DNA of 64,000 nucleotides from Ctenosaura bakeri. Its lineage: Eukaryota; Chordata; Lepidosauria; Squamata; Iguanidae. Position 1 is the first letter of the stretch; every line of letters starts with the position of its first letter. The DNA is taken from NCBI GenBank assembly GCA_948474755.1, contig CAOLHI010000256.1, positions 558,001 through 622,000 on the forward strand, given 5' to 3'. The notes under the pieces are model-generated. The model was not told the DNA's origin and searched no databases. It worked only from the letters and a program-made list of their open reading frames with translations. The translations under genes were made by a program, and so were the position numbers. Shown here piece by piece: positions 23,870-36,200 of the stretch.

Positions 23870-24203
23870 GCGTCACTTGACTACACTGAAACACGCGTCT
23901 GAGGCGTCACTTGAGTACATTGAAACACGCGTCTGAGTCACTTGACTACACTGAAACACGTGTCTGAGGCGTCACTTGACTACATTGAAACACGCGTCTG
24001 AGGCGTCACTTGACTACACTGAAACACGCGTCTGAGGCGTCACTTGACTACATTGAAACACGCGTCTGAGGCGTCACTTGACTACATTGAAACACGCGTC
24101 TGAGGCGTTACTTGACTACATTGAAACACGTGTCTGAGGCGTCACTTGCCTACATTGAAACACGCGTCTGAGGCGTTACTTGACTACATAGAAACACGCT
24201 TCC
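23870..24203. repeat. 34-bp minisatellite, about 10 units
   Basis: The unit starts GCGTCACTTGACTACATTGA and ends AACACGCGTCTGAG. Units begin at 23870, 23904, 23938 (31 bp, lacking GCG), 23969, 24003, 24037, 24071, 24105, 24139 and 24173 (degenerate end). Each full unit carries ACGCGT; units 3 and 8 have CACGTG instead. Confidence 0.97.
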
Positions 24204-24229
24204 ACAACTCTCAGGAGATCCTACATCAA

Positions 24230-24620
24230 GTAGGTTGACGAGGGAAGAGGTCGCTAACCGCTACCAGTACGCAGGCGCCAACTTGATCCTGCAGTCGCCT
24301 CGCTTAGACAACGCATGCGTACAATAGTTCTTTCCGGGCTTCTGGTATCTTGCCGCACCTGCGCTCTCAGTCTCTCTTAGCCTGGAACGGCCATCCGTTT
24401 GTGGAGCATGCGCTTTAATATATTTACAAGGGCTCTGCCCGGGCGCGCGACACATCCGGCCGAAGAGCTGTACTGCGCACGAGCTCATTGTTTTCGCAAA
24501 GCGCCCACATCCGTCTCCAGCTCCGGTTCCTATTCAAGGCGCATGCGCAGTTTCTTTTTTTTAATGATTACGGTGCCGGGTTGCTGCACCCCGCATGCGC
24601 GGTGAAGAAATTAGCTTCTC
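24230..24620. promoter_or_regulatory. CpG-rich patch with four NRF1-like sites, gene unknown
   Basis: GCATGCGT or GCATGCGC occurs at 24313-24320, 24406-24413, 24541-24548 and 24593-24600. The 24541 site, GGCGCATGCGCA, is close to the full NRF1 palindrome. CpG content is high, as in a housekeeping promoter. No exon with a recognisable protein starts here on either strand. It may drive a non-coding RNA or an alternative first exon of MVP or MAZ. Confidence 0.5.
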
Positions 24621-25110
24621 CAAAACTGCGCAGATTTTGTACTTTTTTTCCCCCACTTGCTCTGTTTTTAAAAATAGATTCTTTCTCTAGTGCCCCCTTA
24701 ATCTGCAGAAAAAATGCCCAAAAGCCAGCTGAAAAGAATAGTTGGACTAGACAAAGTGCCATGTCTGTTCTTGCAGGCTTTCCGCTGGTGCTAATCTGTC
24801 AGCCATTTTCTTTGCCTTCCTCTTGTTTAGAGCTGCTACGTAACCTCTGTCGTGCGCAATCCTGATGTGGGAGTTTACTCAGAAGGGCTGTGATCCGCCG
24901 CTGCAATTATGTAGGAGTAAATCCTCTTGAACATAGGGAAGATTCATTTCTCAATAAGTATTTTGGGGCTGAAAAAAATGTTCTGCATACCTTAAAAACC
25001 TTATAAATGTTATTTGGCACGAGTTTTCCTGTTAAATCAAATGCAACGTGTAGGGTTAGGCACTTTTAATTTCAGCCCTACTTACTAGGGAGTAAGACCC
25101 AGTGAACGCA

Positions 25111-25249
25111 GGCCATTTCTGCACTAGACTGTTATAGTGCTATTATTCCACTTTCAACAGCTTATGGAATCCTGAGGGTTGCGGTGGGAGGGGCCTCAAA
25201 AGTTGAAAGTGGAATAATAGCACTATAACAGTCTAGTGCAGAAGTGGCT
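25111..25249. mobile_element. Palindromic MITE, family A, copy 4, short centre
   Basis: GGCCATTTCTGCACTAGACT pairs with AGTCTAGTGCAGAAGTGGCT. The middle is shortened to GGGAGGGGCCTC, so this copy is only 139 bp. Flanking triplets are GCA and ACA. Confidence 0.85.
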
Positions 25250-26690
25250 ACAGAATAAGCACGCCTTGCTGTATAGGCTTATCGTAGAATAAGGCAGTAG
25301 ATAATAGATGCACGAGGAATAAGTGCTGTAGGGCCACTCCTTTTACAGTCCCACTTAGCTTCCTAAAATTTGACTACATTTCCATCAAGTTGTTTTAACA
25401 ACTAATGCAAATCTGATGATCATTTTAATTCTGTAACGCTTGCTGTTGCCAGTGCTGAAAACTGAGGCAATGGGCTTAATTTACAAGGCCAAACAAGCTT
25501 GTTAAGAAAAATGGGGACTGGACCTGTACAAAAATCTGCTGCACAGCAGAAGGGGGTTTCATTTGTTAGTCCCCCGCCCCACCCTGTACAATTCAGCCCC
25601 AGATAAGCTGTGTGCATATGACTGCAGGACTAGATCAAAGAAAATTCAGGTTCAGATATTTATCTATTCAGCCATGAAGCTCTCTGGCTGACCTTGGCCG
25701 TTATTATCAGCTCTAGCCTGTTAGAGAGTTGTTAAACAGTGGGAATCATGTAAATGTTTTAGTTCCTTTAAGTATAAGTATGTATTAAAAGAGGAGGGTT
25801 AAAATGGTGTATCTCTTATAATTTTGTAGTGGCACAAGGCATACTATAATGCAAATGAGACACTAATCCACAATAAATTCCACTCAGAATTGTTCTCTGC
25901 ATGACTGTGGGAATGTATTTATATTTAAAATACTTCTATACCACTTTTGAAAGAAAAGCCATAGTGCACTAAATAACAGGCTGAAAAACAAAATATTAAG
26001 TAAAACAAAACATTTAAAATAGCTACAGCAGTTTTTTCAAAATCACAGTATAAAAGGTGGACCTGCTCTGAATTAAACACAGCTTGGACACAGGCAGGTT
26101 AGTATGTACCATTTTGAAAGCAGTTGTGCAAAAAGCTGTGCACAGATCTCAGGACAGGGCATTTGCAGCTAAGTTACCAAATCTGAACTGAGTTTAGAGC
26201 AGTTGTAACCTTGATTTCTTTAAAAAAAAAAACCTATTAAAATGACAAGGCATTCTTAAATAATTGCAGTTGACGAAAGAGTATTTTTATTTGGTAACAT
26301 TTTCAGCAAAAAACACTGGGGTGAAAGGTTCCCATCCAACATGTGGAAAGACCAAAATGACTGAGGTCTTAAGTCTGTTAACATTCATATTCGTGAGTCC
26401 TCGGGGCAGTCTCTTGAGGGGTGGCACAGTGAAACACTTCTATGCCCTTGGGATATACGATGCACCCCTTCCTGTTCCAACACTAATTCTTAGAGCTCTA
26501 GATTTCACCCAGCTTGCCACGTCTTCAACGATTGACGTTTACAAACAAGATACTTAGTGTGAAACTCCTCACTTAAAAAAAAAGAATTATGGTATTACTG
26601 TAAAGTAAATGGTCTGAATAACACGGTTGACTGAGGTCAGAAATTTTCAAAAGCACAAGCTTTGCTATTGTCTGTGATCGAGATCAACCC
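25250..26690. other. Intergenic DNA upstream of MAZ, no gene seen
   Basis: At 25912-26060 there are LINE-tail-like words (TATACCACTTTTGAAAG, AAATAACAGG, AAACAAAATATTAAG). Otherwise nothing was recognised. The 97-codon frame at 26264-26557 has no supporting motif. Confidence 0.4.
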
Positions 26691-26759
26691 GACGGCCATT
26701 TTGTGAAAAGAGACGCTGTCACTCAGTAGAAAACTAACGGGGAGGGGAAAGAGACTACC

Positions 26760-27194
26760 GTTACTCGCGCGCGGCCGCCTTGGTATCAACCAATCAACTT
26801 TCTCCTTTAAAAGAGAAAGCCCTACGGTCACAGCGCTCGTCACTCCGCCCAATCAGCAAGCACCACACGTGGGGGCCTTTGTACGATCCCGCGCACGTCG
26901 GGAGCGAGGACTGCGGCCCCACCCAATCGCTACCTGCCGCCTTCTCCACACCCCTCTTTCCCCCTCCCGCCCAGAAAAGCTGTGGCGCCGGGGGGCGCGC
27001 GCGCGCGCAGAAAGGGGCCAATCAGCGTGCGCGCCGAGGTTTCCTCGCGCCGCTGCCTCCTCGCTCTATCCCCCCTCCCACCTCACTCCCCCCGCCCGCG
27101 CGACGTTGTTGCTGCTCCCCACTCGCTCCCCCTCCCTTCCCGACCCCCCCTCTCGCCGAGCTGAGCCCCCCCTCCCCCGCTCGTTGCCGCCGCC
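26760..27194 (+). promoter_or_regulatory. MAZ: MAZ CpG-island promoter with four CCAAT boxes
   Basis: CCAAT boxes, all on the plus strand, lie at 26790-26794, 26849-26853, 26923-26927 and 27018-27022; three are followed by C or CA as in NF-Y sites (CCAATCA). An E-box CACGTG lies at 26866-26871. From about 27040 the plus strand is dominated by C-rich CCCTCCC tracts, the complement of GGGAGGG sites bound by Sp1 and by MAZ itself. No TATA box is evident close to the start codon. Confidence 0.8.
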
Positions 27195-27230
27195 ATGGAC
27201 CCGAGCAACTGGAGCAGCTTCATCTTCCAG
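27195..27230 (+). CDS. MAZ: MAZ coding exon 1
   Basis: It encodes MDPSNWSSFIFQ and ends CTTCCAG before GTAACC (phase 0). The start codon sits in a near-perfect Kozak context. The related factor VEZF1 also starts with a short W-F-Q peptide, but the rest of this gene is MAZ. Confidence 0.93.
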
Positions 27231-30200
27231 GTAACCCCCCCTCCCTTTTTCTCCACCTTCCCCCCTCCCTTCTCCGCTAAAAAAAAGGGGGGAGCGCGAG
27301 CGGGGAAGGACAAGAGAGCGCAAGCGAGAGCTCTAGTTTCCCCGCTCACACCCTCCCTGCCCCGCCCCTCCCCTCGGGAATCCCAGCGGGCGGGGGCCCT
27401 TGCGCGCGCGGGCCAGCAGGGCGCACTCAGCACGCGCTCCCCCCTCCGCCTCGCGCTGCCCCAACGGTCACCTCCCTCCGCCCAGCGCTGCCTTGCGCTC
27501 CCCCTACCCCCTCGTTCTTTACGCTCGCTGTGCCCAGCCCCTCCCTGCTCCTCGCGCTTCTTCTCCCCCCACCAACGGTCACCTCCCTCTCGCGTTCGCT
27601 CTGCCCATCCCCTCCCCTCGCGCTTCTCCCCCACCTTTTTCCCTGCCAGTTGCGACTCCGTGCCTGCTCGGTCCCACTCCCCGCGATCCTTCCCGCCCCC
27701 CAAAATGTCTCCCCGTGATGCCTACAGAACGCCTCCCTCGCCCTGTGCGCGACAGTTCTTCCCCGCACGCAGATAACCTCATCTTTCCATAACGCCCCCT
27801 TCTCCCAAATAGCAAAGATGGCCCCTTCCATACTGCTTCCCCCCTCTCCTAAAACCCGTACCCTGGAGGCTTCGAGCCTACGCCAGTTTGGACTTGGCCG
27901 TGCTCGCCCAAAGGAGGCTCCCTTGCTATTTGCTGGCCCCCACGATTTACTTACCCTCAAGTGCACGCACACACAGCAAGAGGTAACCACAATACTATAG
28001 TCTGGTGTCAACAGGTGCAGTGTGAATTCTCCACCTGTTTCGCACCTATTTCTGTGTAGACACTTAAGGGTAGGTGGCTTCCTGTTGTAAGAAAATGTAG
28101 GAAAGCTCTTTCTTCCCCTGTTATAGAGGGCTGATTAAGATGATGACAGAACCATTAGTTGCAGACAGTTAAAAAGTAATAAATTACCCGAGATTGTACT
28201 TGCTCTGACCAAATTTGGCTTAGATCTTACAAAGGTCTTACTGCTTCCCTCATTTTTTTAAACTGCCTCTTCTTTCCTTCATTGAACTAACCATCCACAC
28301 CCCACAGAACCCCCTCTTGATCTTACACTTGCCTTTTAGACATTTAAACCTGTGACCCTTGCCGGCCCTAGTTACTCTTTCTTTCCAGTATCTTTCCGGA
28401 GAATAACCTACCTATTGCCCTGGCCCTTTACTCTTTCACTTAGTGTCAATGCTGCGCCTCCACTGCTTCTTCCTGCCATGTCCCTCCCTCTCCTAGTGCT
28501 TCCCCCTCCTGCCCTGCATTTCCTCTTTGCTATGCACCGCCTAGGCCTTTCCTTTTTCAGAGAGGCAATCTGCTTCTCTGGCCAGGGCAAAGTGCTCTTC
28601 CTGTCCCAGTATACATGCATATCAAGTCCCAGACACTGCTTTATTGGATCCTATCGTTTCATCTTTACTAAAAATCAGTTCTGGGACAGTGTGCTTCACT
28701 CCTTTGACATTCACCTGGTCTCCACTTCACAGTGCCCATCCATATCTACTGGTGCTGGAATCTCTTGCCTACTCTGTTGTCTTCCTTCCCATCAGAAAGA
28801 GATTTTCTTTTCTCTTAATTTTCTGTTTGTCTCAGTCCATTTCACCCAGGTTGCTTTTGTCTCCTACCATTTTCCATAACACTGCTGTTCTTCCAAAATA
28901 ATTGTCCCTTCCTGTAACATTGCATGTTAGTTCTTTTTTCATACTCATTTCTGTATTATACTCAGCAGGAATTTGCAGAAGCACCTGAACATTAAGGCTG
29001 TGCATTCCTCCTTCCTCTCCCAAAATTGTGCTAACTTATTTAATACACTGTACTTCCTGCATCAAGCTCTTCTCTTACAGATTAAATTGAGATCCTCGTA
29101 GAATAACCAAACTTCTTGACTTCCTGTTGCCACTGGTTTCTTAGTAGCCTTTGACTTTTATTTCAGTTGAAGATACCAGGAAGTGCCATCTCACAGTACA
29201 CTTTGGGATTGGCCAACGGTTGTTTCCCTACAAAGGTTCCCTGATCTCATTTCTTTTGTCTCTTTAGCAGAGTCATACTCAGAACCCTCTACAGGTTGGG
29301 ACCGAACTCCAGTCCAGGTTTTTTGCCACTCAGGGCTGCAGTCAAAGCCCGTTCCAGGTGAGCTTTGTCTGAGCAACAAATGGAGAGCAGTGGACTTCTC
29401 TGAAAACAGCTGTCTTGGTGCTGGAGACCAAATTTGTGTGAATAAATTACTTCTGTCCCTAAGGGATTGTCCATTGTACACATTCTTTTAGAATTTCTGT
29501 GGCTTCTGTGTATTTTTTAAAAAATAATCACTTGTCAGTTCTCAGATATTTGAATTTCATTCTTGCAAGTGGTGGGCCACAGCCTGAGCCACCCTTGTGT
29601 TTGACCAATGCTAGACTAAATTTTCCTGTGGTATTGGACACTGATAAAGCTTTAGCAGAGGAAGAGAACTTCACTATCTGGATCAGCCACTGGAAATACA
29701 TTTCTCCATTTTCTTACTATTCCAATGAGTACTACAACCAAGAACATGTTGACAAATTTGGGGAGAATGAGGTGTGTGTCTGTTCTTTGTCACTATAGAA
29801 AAGAGGCAGCGTCTTAATGTTGGAAAAAAGATTATTTTATTCTTATTTTGTTCTATTTTTTGGAATAATATTTTTCAGCATTTCAAGAATTTGGGTGTTA
29901 TCAGTCCTTTTTGTTCTCTGTTGCTACCAGGCAATTGAAGCTTTAAATACTTGGCAGGTGCTGACACTGTTTGTTTACTTTCCATCAAAGATAAGCCTTT
30001 GTTTTCCTACTCTAATCTTGTTTAAAGGAGACAATGGGCAGTGGAAGAATTCCCTCACTGTTTTTTGCATGCCTTTGACATGGACCAACAAAGGTGTCCA
30101 CACCCTCTGCCTTCCAGCTTAGAGCCAGTAAAGGGTGGCAGAAGTTTGTTTTGTCTCTGCCCCCAGCAAGCATGGGCCTGAAAAGCAACAGGCTTTCACC

Positions 30201-33200
30201 TTTGGAGCTGAGTAAGGAGGTTGTCATCCTTCTTTCTCTGCAGCTCCACCTTGAAGGATACGTCTTGGAGGAAGCCTTGCCTGGCTGACCTCTCATGACT
30301 GTGTAGTGGTGAGTCTGGTTGTCAAATTGTGATTCCAAGAGAGCACAAAGTTCATTTTAAAAGATTGTGAGGGAACATAACTTAGAAAGCTGGGATTTTT
30401 TAGAGACATAGAAGACAGATTTCTGTATGAAGTGTTAGGTAAAAAAATGGATTATGTAATTCTTTGTGATCATGGTTTTTTTCCAGTAACATTTGTGGAA
30501 TGTTGCTTGGTCCATTTTACTGACCAGTGTACTCAGACTAAAGCTACAGTTACATGTATAGGTTTCTGAGAAATAAACTTTATCGAGCCCAGTAGAGCTT
30601 ACTTTCCAAGTAAATTTGTTAGTACCTGGCTGCACACACCGTTTTGTCCAAGATCATAAGCTAATCGCTGGACAGGAATTTAAATTCAAGCTTTTCCAGC
30701 ATTCCTAATTTGATGACTGCATGAGAGTATTGTATATCTTACTTGCTTTTTACTGTAAGATGATGACATGTCATGTCCTATTTATTGTGTTAAGATAAAG
30801 GTTGTCACATCAGTGTAGGGCTTCCTCTTCTGTGCCTACCTATTGGGAAGTGGGAGGAAGCACTAGAATGATGAGATTTTATCTTCTACATAGGCACTCC
30901 AATACCAAAGGTCTTTTAAGTCTAAACTTTTTTTTTTTTGGAATTTCACTTTATATCAAGAGTGTAGCTAATACATAGTAGGTTCTCAATGATACCATGT
31001 CTATATCTTGTGGTATGAAGACGTATCCTTAAAATTTGTTTGTTTACACACACACATATATATATGAGAGAGAATGAATGGCTTGATATTAAATGGCTTA
31101 GTCTGATGCTGTTGAATGCCTGCATATGATCATTGGAATTTACTTCTGAATTGCTGGGGCTTATAATATTAATATTTCCATAGGTTTTTAACTGGTCTGA
31201 ACACAATGTCCTTCAACCCTGTAATTTGTTTTCACAATTTTGGGCAAGAATTAAGAACAAACTAGTACGTAAGAGATCTTTGTCCTAGATCTTTGAATTT
31301 TTTTGTTTCTATAAATCAATGACCATTTTTAAGTCATTCCTCTACTGAAAAGGTCCGTAAGCGTTTAGTTGCAGTAACAATATAACTTCAGGGGCTCTTA
31401 CACCATTCAGACTCTTAGTCAGTAGTTCTGAATACTTACATATATATGGCATAGTTGGGATAAAGATCTCATTATGGTCAAGCAGAAGGTTTTCCCAGAT
31501 AAAATTTACATAATCCAGACTGCTAAATAGCCAGTCATCTGGTTGCCCATGACAGATCAAGTGGGCAAGTTCTTGTAAACTTGAACAAGTTGGCCTAACC
31601 TTGCTTGTAAACAAGTCAGAATGAATGCAAATATGTGTGATTACGAAGATCTGAAGTTTTTAAAGATTGACTTGGAAAGTTCATCTGAGACAGTTATTTT
31701 TTAACAACTGCACAGACCAAAGTGAAATTAATTATTGTAGTTTATATCAAGAAGTAAAGTAGCTCATTTGTAATGCAGGTCCTTTCTTCTTCGTTCCAGT
31801 TAAAATATCAACAGGTGTTTCACACCTATGCTTGACTTTGTGTAGGATAACATATAAATGGATCTGCTTTAGAAGCAGAAAAAAAACTCTGAAAAAAAAC
31901 CTATTAAATTTGAATGAACGTTTATGCAAGAATTAGAAAACTGGGTTAAGATTAGAGTGAAGTTTCTGCCATCTTGGGGCTGGTGGTACTGCACTGTGTC
32001 ATGAGTAAGAAGAAAAAAGATTCACTAAAGCATGTCAGAATCTTTGCAATACAATGGCAACTGTCTTAGTTCCAGGCTTATCCCTGAGAAGCTCAGCTCT
32101 TCTTCCTAAATCACAAACAGATATTCACAGGAGGTAGTGTTTCTAGCCAGCCCCCCCACTTGTACTGCATCTCTGATACATGTTAATATATCCAAGTTCC
32201 AGCCCCTACACAAAGAGGACTCAGACATGTCAGTAATTCTGTCCTCAATGCATTAAGATACAACATGTCATCTTGATATATACAGGTGCATCTTGTGTAA
32301 TTGTTTTAACAGCTAGAGGCATAGACCGGGGCAATTTCAAGGATAAAGTTGAACAGCTAGGGAGCACAGCAAGAATCAGCTTGCTGGCTAGCTACACTTC
32401 AGCCAATATCAACCATAGGGAGCTCTTCCCACATACCCCCTCCCCACCGCCATTTACATGCTATAATTGCTCAGGGCCATCATGCATGGAGAAAGTCTTC
32501 AGGAGTTGGAAGAGGACATGTGTGTTGGACAGCAGGGGCACTCCTCAGTACACTTGCTCATCATTCCCTTTGCCCATGAAAGAAGTACCTTTTCTGCTAT
32601 GTGATAGCTAAAAGGACTAGTGTCTTTATTCATTGGTATTGCACCATTGCTGATTTTGTTCTCATGCTCCATTGGTTCCCATTTGTAAAATTTACTAATA
32701 ATGTGACCTTATGAGATAAACCACCAGCATAGTTTTGAGTGGTGCAGAATTTAAAATGAAGTGATGCTTTGAGAGGATATACTCCACACACAGGGGAACT
32801 CAGATAATATGCTAAATTTGCTTTGAGTCTTGTTCTATACATATGCTAAATAATGATTTAACCAGCCCTTCTTATTTTTCCTCCTAGGATGATTTCAGGC
32901 TAGTTTATTAAATAAATGTTATTTGCTTTTGACGTGGAAATCCACCATTTTGCTGTCCTCACGATATTGCTAGAATATGACAAACATTCAGGTTTGGTTG
33001 TTCACTGCATTGTTTCTCAATTATGCAATCTCTTTTTCTCTCCAGACTGGCACCACCACAGCTCCTCCCCAGCAGACAGCCACCCCTGCTGAGTCCCTCC
33101 AAGTGGACCTCCTGCCTGTCTTGGCTGCAGCCCAGGAGACAGCAGCAGCTGCTGCTGTGGTTGCTGCTGCCACTGGTTCTGCACCAGCTGCTTCCACTGT

Positions 33201-36200
33201 AGACACGGCTGCCTTGAAACAGCAGCAGCCTTCTGCCTCTGAGGGTGGGGGTGGCCAGGTAGCACCATCCGCTCAAACCACCCAAGCCCCAACCCCACAG
33301 GCAGCTCCTACCACACCACAGGCAGGTGAGGCCCAGAAGAAGCCGAAGAGCAAAGGGCCCTACATCTGTTCTCTGTGTGCAAAAGAATTCAAAAATGGCT
33401 ACAATCTGCGACGCCATGAAGCCATTCACACAGGAGCCAAAGCTTCTCGTGCTGGGCCCACCACCATGAAGATGCCCACCATGGTTCCCCTCAGCTTGCT
33501 TAGTGTTTCTGCCATTGGTGGTACAACCCCAGCAACTCCTGCCCCTGCTGAGGGTGGAGGAAACACAGCAGGGTCAGGTGCTGGGCTGGTGACCACTACA
33601 GCATCAGGCAAACGCATCCGGAAGAATCATGCATGCGAGATGTGTGGGAAAGCCTTCCGGGACGTCTACCATCTCAATCGACATAAGTTGTCACATTCAG
33701 ATGAGAAGCCCTACCAGTGTCCTGTTTGCCAGCAGCGATTCAAGAGGAAGGATCGCATGAGCTACCATGTTCGTTCACATGATGGTGCTGTGCACAAGCC
33801 GTACATCTGCAGCCACTGTGGGAAGAGTTTCTCCCGGTACGAGAAGCCAAGGGTACAGGGAGGAGGTAGTTCAGATGGGAGTTTTTGCAGGGCCTATACA
33901 AGGAAGAGGTTGACAGCTTCCTCCTTGTGGTAAAGAGTAAGCTTCACCAGACAAACAGTTTGAGTTACAAGGTTGTTGCAGTAGTAGGAAAGACTATCAT
34001 TGGTCAGTAATAAGCCTATCAAGCTGCGTCCCTCACTACTTCCCCATAAATTGCATACAGCTCCTCCCGTCTCACCACTGATCACATATGGGTCAAGGAC
34101 CTCCACAAATGGTAGTGTTAGAGGAAGGTTCAGGAGCAGGGATGTGCATTGGAAATTTGCTCCTCTTCTCACCATGTCCATTTTTAGCAGTACTTCCTCC
34201 TTGGAGTTCTTTATGGTTTGCAGCTGAACCAACAAGGGTGTGTTGGAACAGGTGAAAGCACATAGTTTGGAGGTGTGTCATACTGACTGATTTTAAATTT
34301 GGCAGTATATAACTCAGAACATTTTCACATACCTGACACTGGTCTTGTTGGATTACAATACTAAAGAAACTTAAACATTTTCTTGACTACAAGTAAATTA
34401 CACCTTTTTGGAGAGGATTCTTGCTGGGATTGAAGCATCTTGGCATATTTTAAGAGAGATGTTTAGAATTTCAGAAAAGCTGTGCCGTAGAACAGATGAA
34501 TTTCAGAAGGTACAGGGAAAGTGGCAAGATAGTGTAGATAACTAATTCCAAGTCATAACTCCATGTTAATGTTATAATTTCAGGGCAAACTCCAACTTGC
34601 AAAAGTAGCGTGCTTCCTGAACAGTGTCACTTTAGACAACAAGTAGGGCTGTTTAGTGTTCTTTCATTTTTTTTAAAACAGAATGCACAATATGCTATTT
34701 TTCATATACAGATATGGGTTTGTTTCAACATGGAATTACAGTCAAATATGGAATCCCACTTCTGAAGTCAGAAATGGTATAATATGAGAAAGCACTAGAA
34801 CATCCACAATTTCTACATATTTCAGTAGGTCTTTGAATCAAGCAACAGTCAATGTGGCCAACTTATGCAGAAAAATACCACTCTTTTAAAATCAAGCTCT
34901 TGTAGAATTATTTAGTAATGGCATTGGGACACTTTGCTGGCTGAGGTTATAGGTTTGATTGCTGGAAAATACTTCTTACTGCAATATTTAATACTACCAG
35001 AACTGAAGTGAGAAAACCACTAAAGAACCATTAGGAACATGGAATATCTTCAATAAATTAAAATAAGAGAGCCACAGTAGTCTGTAGATAAAAGAAGAAT
35101 AAAGAACAAGTTTAAAGCTGTGATTTGCCCTAGAAGCAAATCTAAAAATATGGAGATATTTCTGTTATACCACCATGAAAATAATTGTATATTTTGCGTA
35201 AGTTCATTTTGCTTTTAGGATTTCAATAGCACTTACAGATTTGAGATGCAGGGGTTCTTCACTGAGTTTGTACTCTGCCTTCATAAACCATCAGTCTGTC
35301 CTGTTCCTTGATTTTCAGATACTTTTACAGCTTCTGTGTTGAGAAGGGGTTTTTTTTTTAAAGGGACATATACTTGTGGCAGAAAGGCCAAGATGAAGCC
35401 CACTGCTGAGAACTGTTTTGTTTTTACATAGTACACAATAAGCACAGGTATTAAATCCTTGTGGTTTTTTTCTTTCTTTCTGGATTTAGTTTTTCAAGGT
35501 TGATGGAACTTTGCACAAGAATATCAGTCACAAATTCGCAATTAAAGAAGCAGGGGGAAACAGTAGTAAAATGTCAAAACTTCATAAAAATACATTGTGA
35601 TGAGGCTTTTCTCCCACAGTCCCTGAGTTTTAACAAGAGCTGACTTTACATTATTTTTCTCAGCAGCTAAGAGGGCTGCATGGTTCAGTGTCTCTGTTTA
35701 AGATTTTGATTCTGCACACACCAGGTGGGAAAGCTAAGTCTAGCCTCATCCTTCATTTTTGAAAATGAGCAATTGCCAAGGAAACAAAATTGTACCTTTA
35801 TTTTGATAGAAGGAAGTGTACCTAAAGTTTTTGATTTGTATAAATGTAGTGAAACCATTGGCTGAGCATATATTGTTTGTGTTTGTTTTCATAAACCAGA
35901 AATTAATTTTTCTCCTGATTTCAGAACCATGAGACCCCACAATTTTTGTTTCTAGTTTTTAACTTACGACACTAAAGGAGTCAACAAGTTGAAAATGGAA
36001 AAAATGCAGTCCCCAACTGCAGGATTTGCCTATTTACATATTTTGTTTTGAAAAACAGGCTATGAAAGGTGAAATGGCCTGAACACAGCTACACACATAG
36101 ATGCGCACACACAGGAAGCATATGCATTTTTTTAAATTACCATGAGTATTAGAATCCTGTCCTGTAACAAGATAGATTAAAGCACCGTCTACAGAAAATT

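Noticed and set aside
23870..24203. CRISPR-like array
   Set aside because: The 34-bp units are contiguous with no unique spacers, and the DNA is vertebrate nuclear. It is a minisatellite.
17700..26690. PAGR1 or KIF22 between MVP and MAZ
   Set aside because: Both are neighbours in mammals, but no matching coding segment was recognised on either strand.
27083..28011. Long frames of about 190-206 codons on both strands at the MAZ CpG island
   Set aside because: Low-complexity Arg/Gly or Pro/Ser composition driven by C-rich sequence; real MAZ exon 1 is only 36 coding bases here.
33837..33933. MAZ exon 3 read-through end (about 32 extra residues)
   Set aside because: The consensus donor at 33837 and the exact continuation of finger 4 in the 37527 exon show this is intron.
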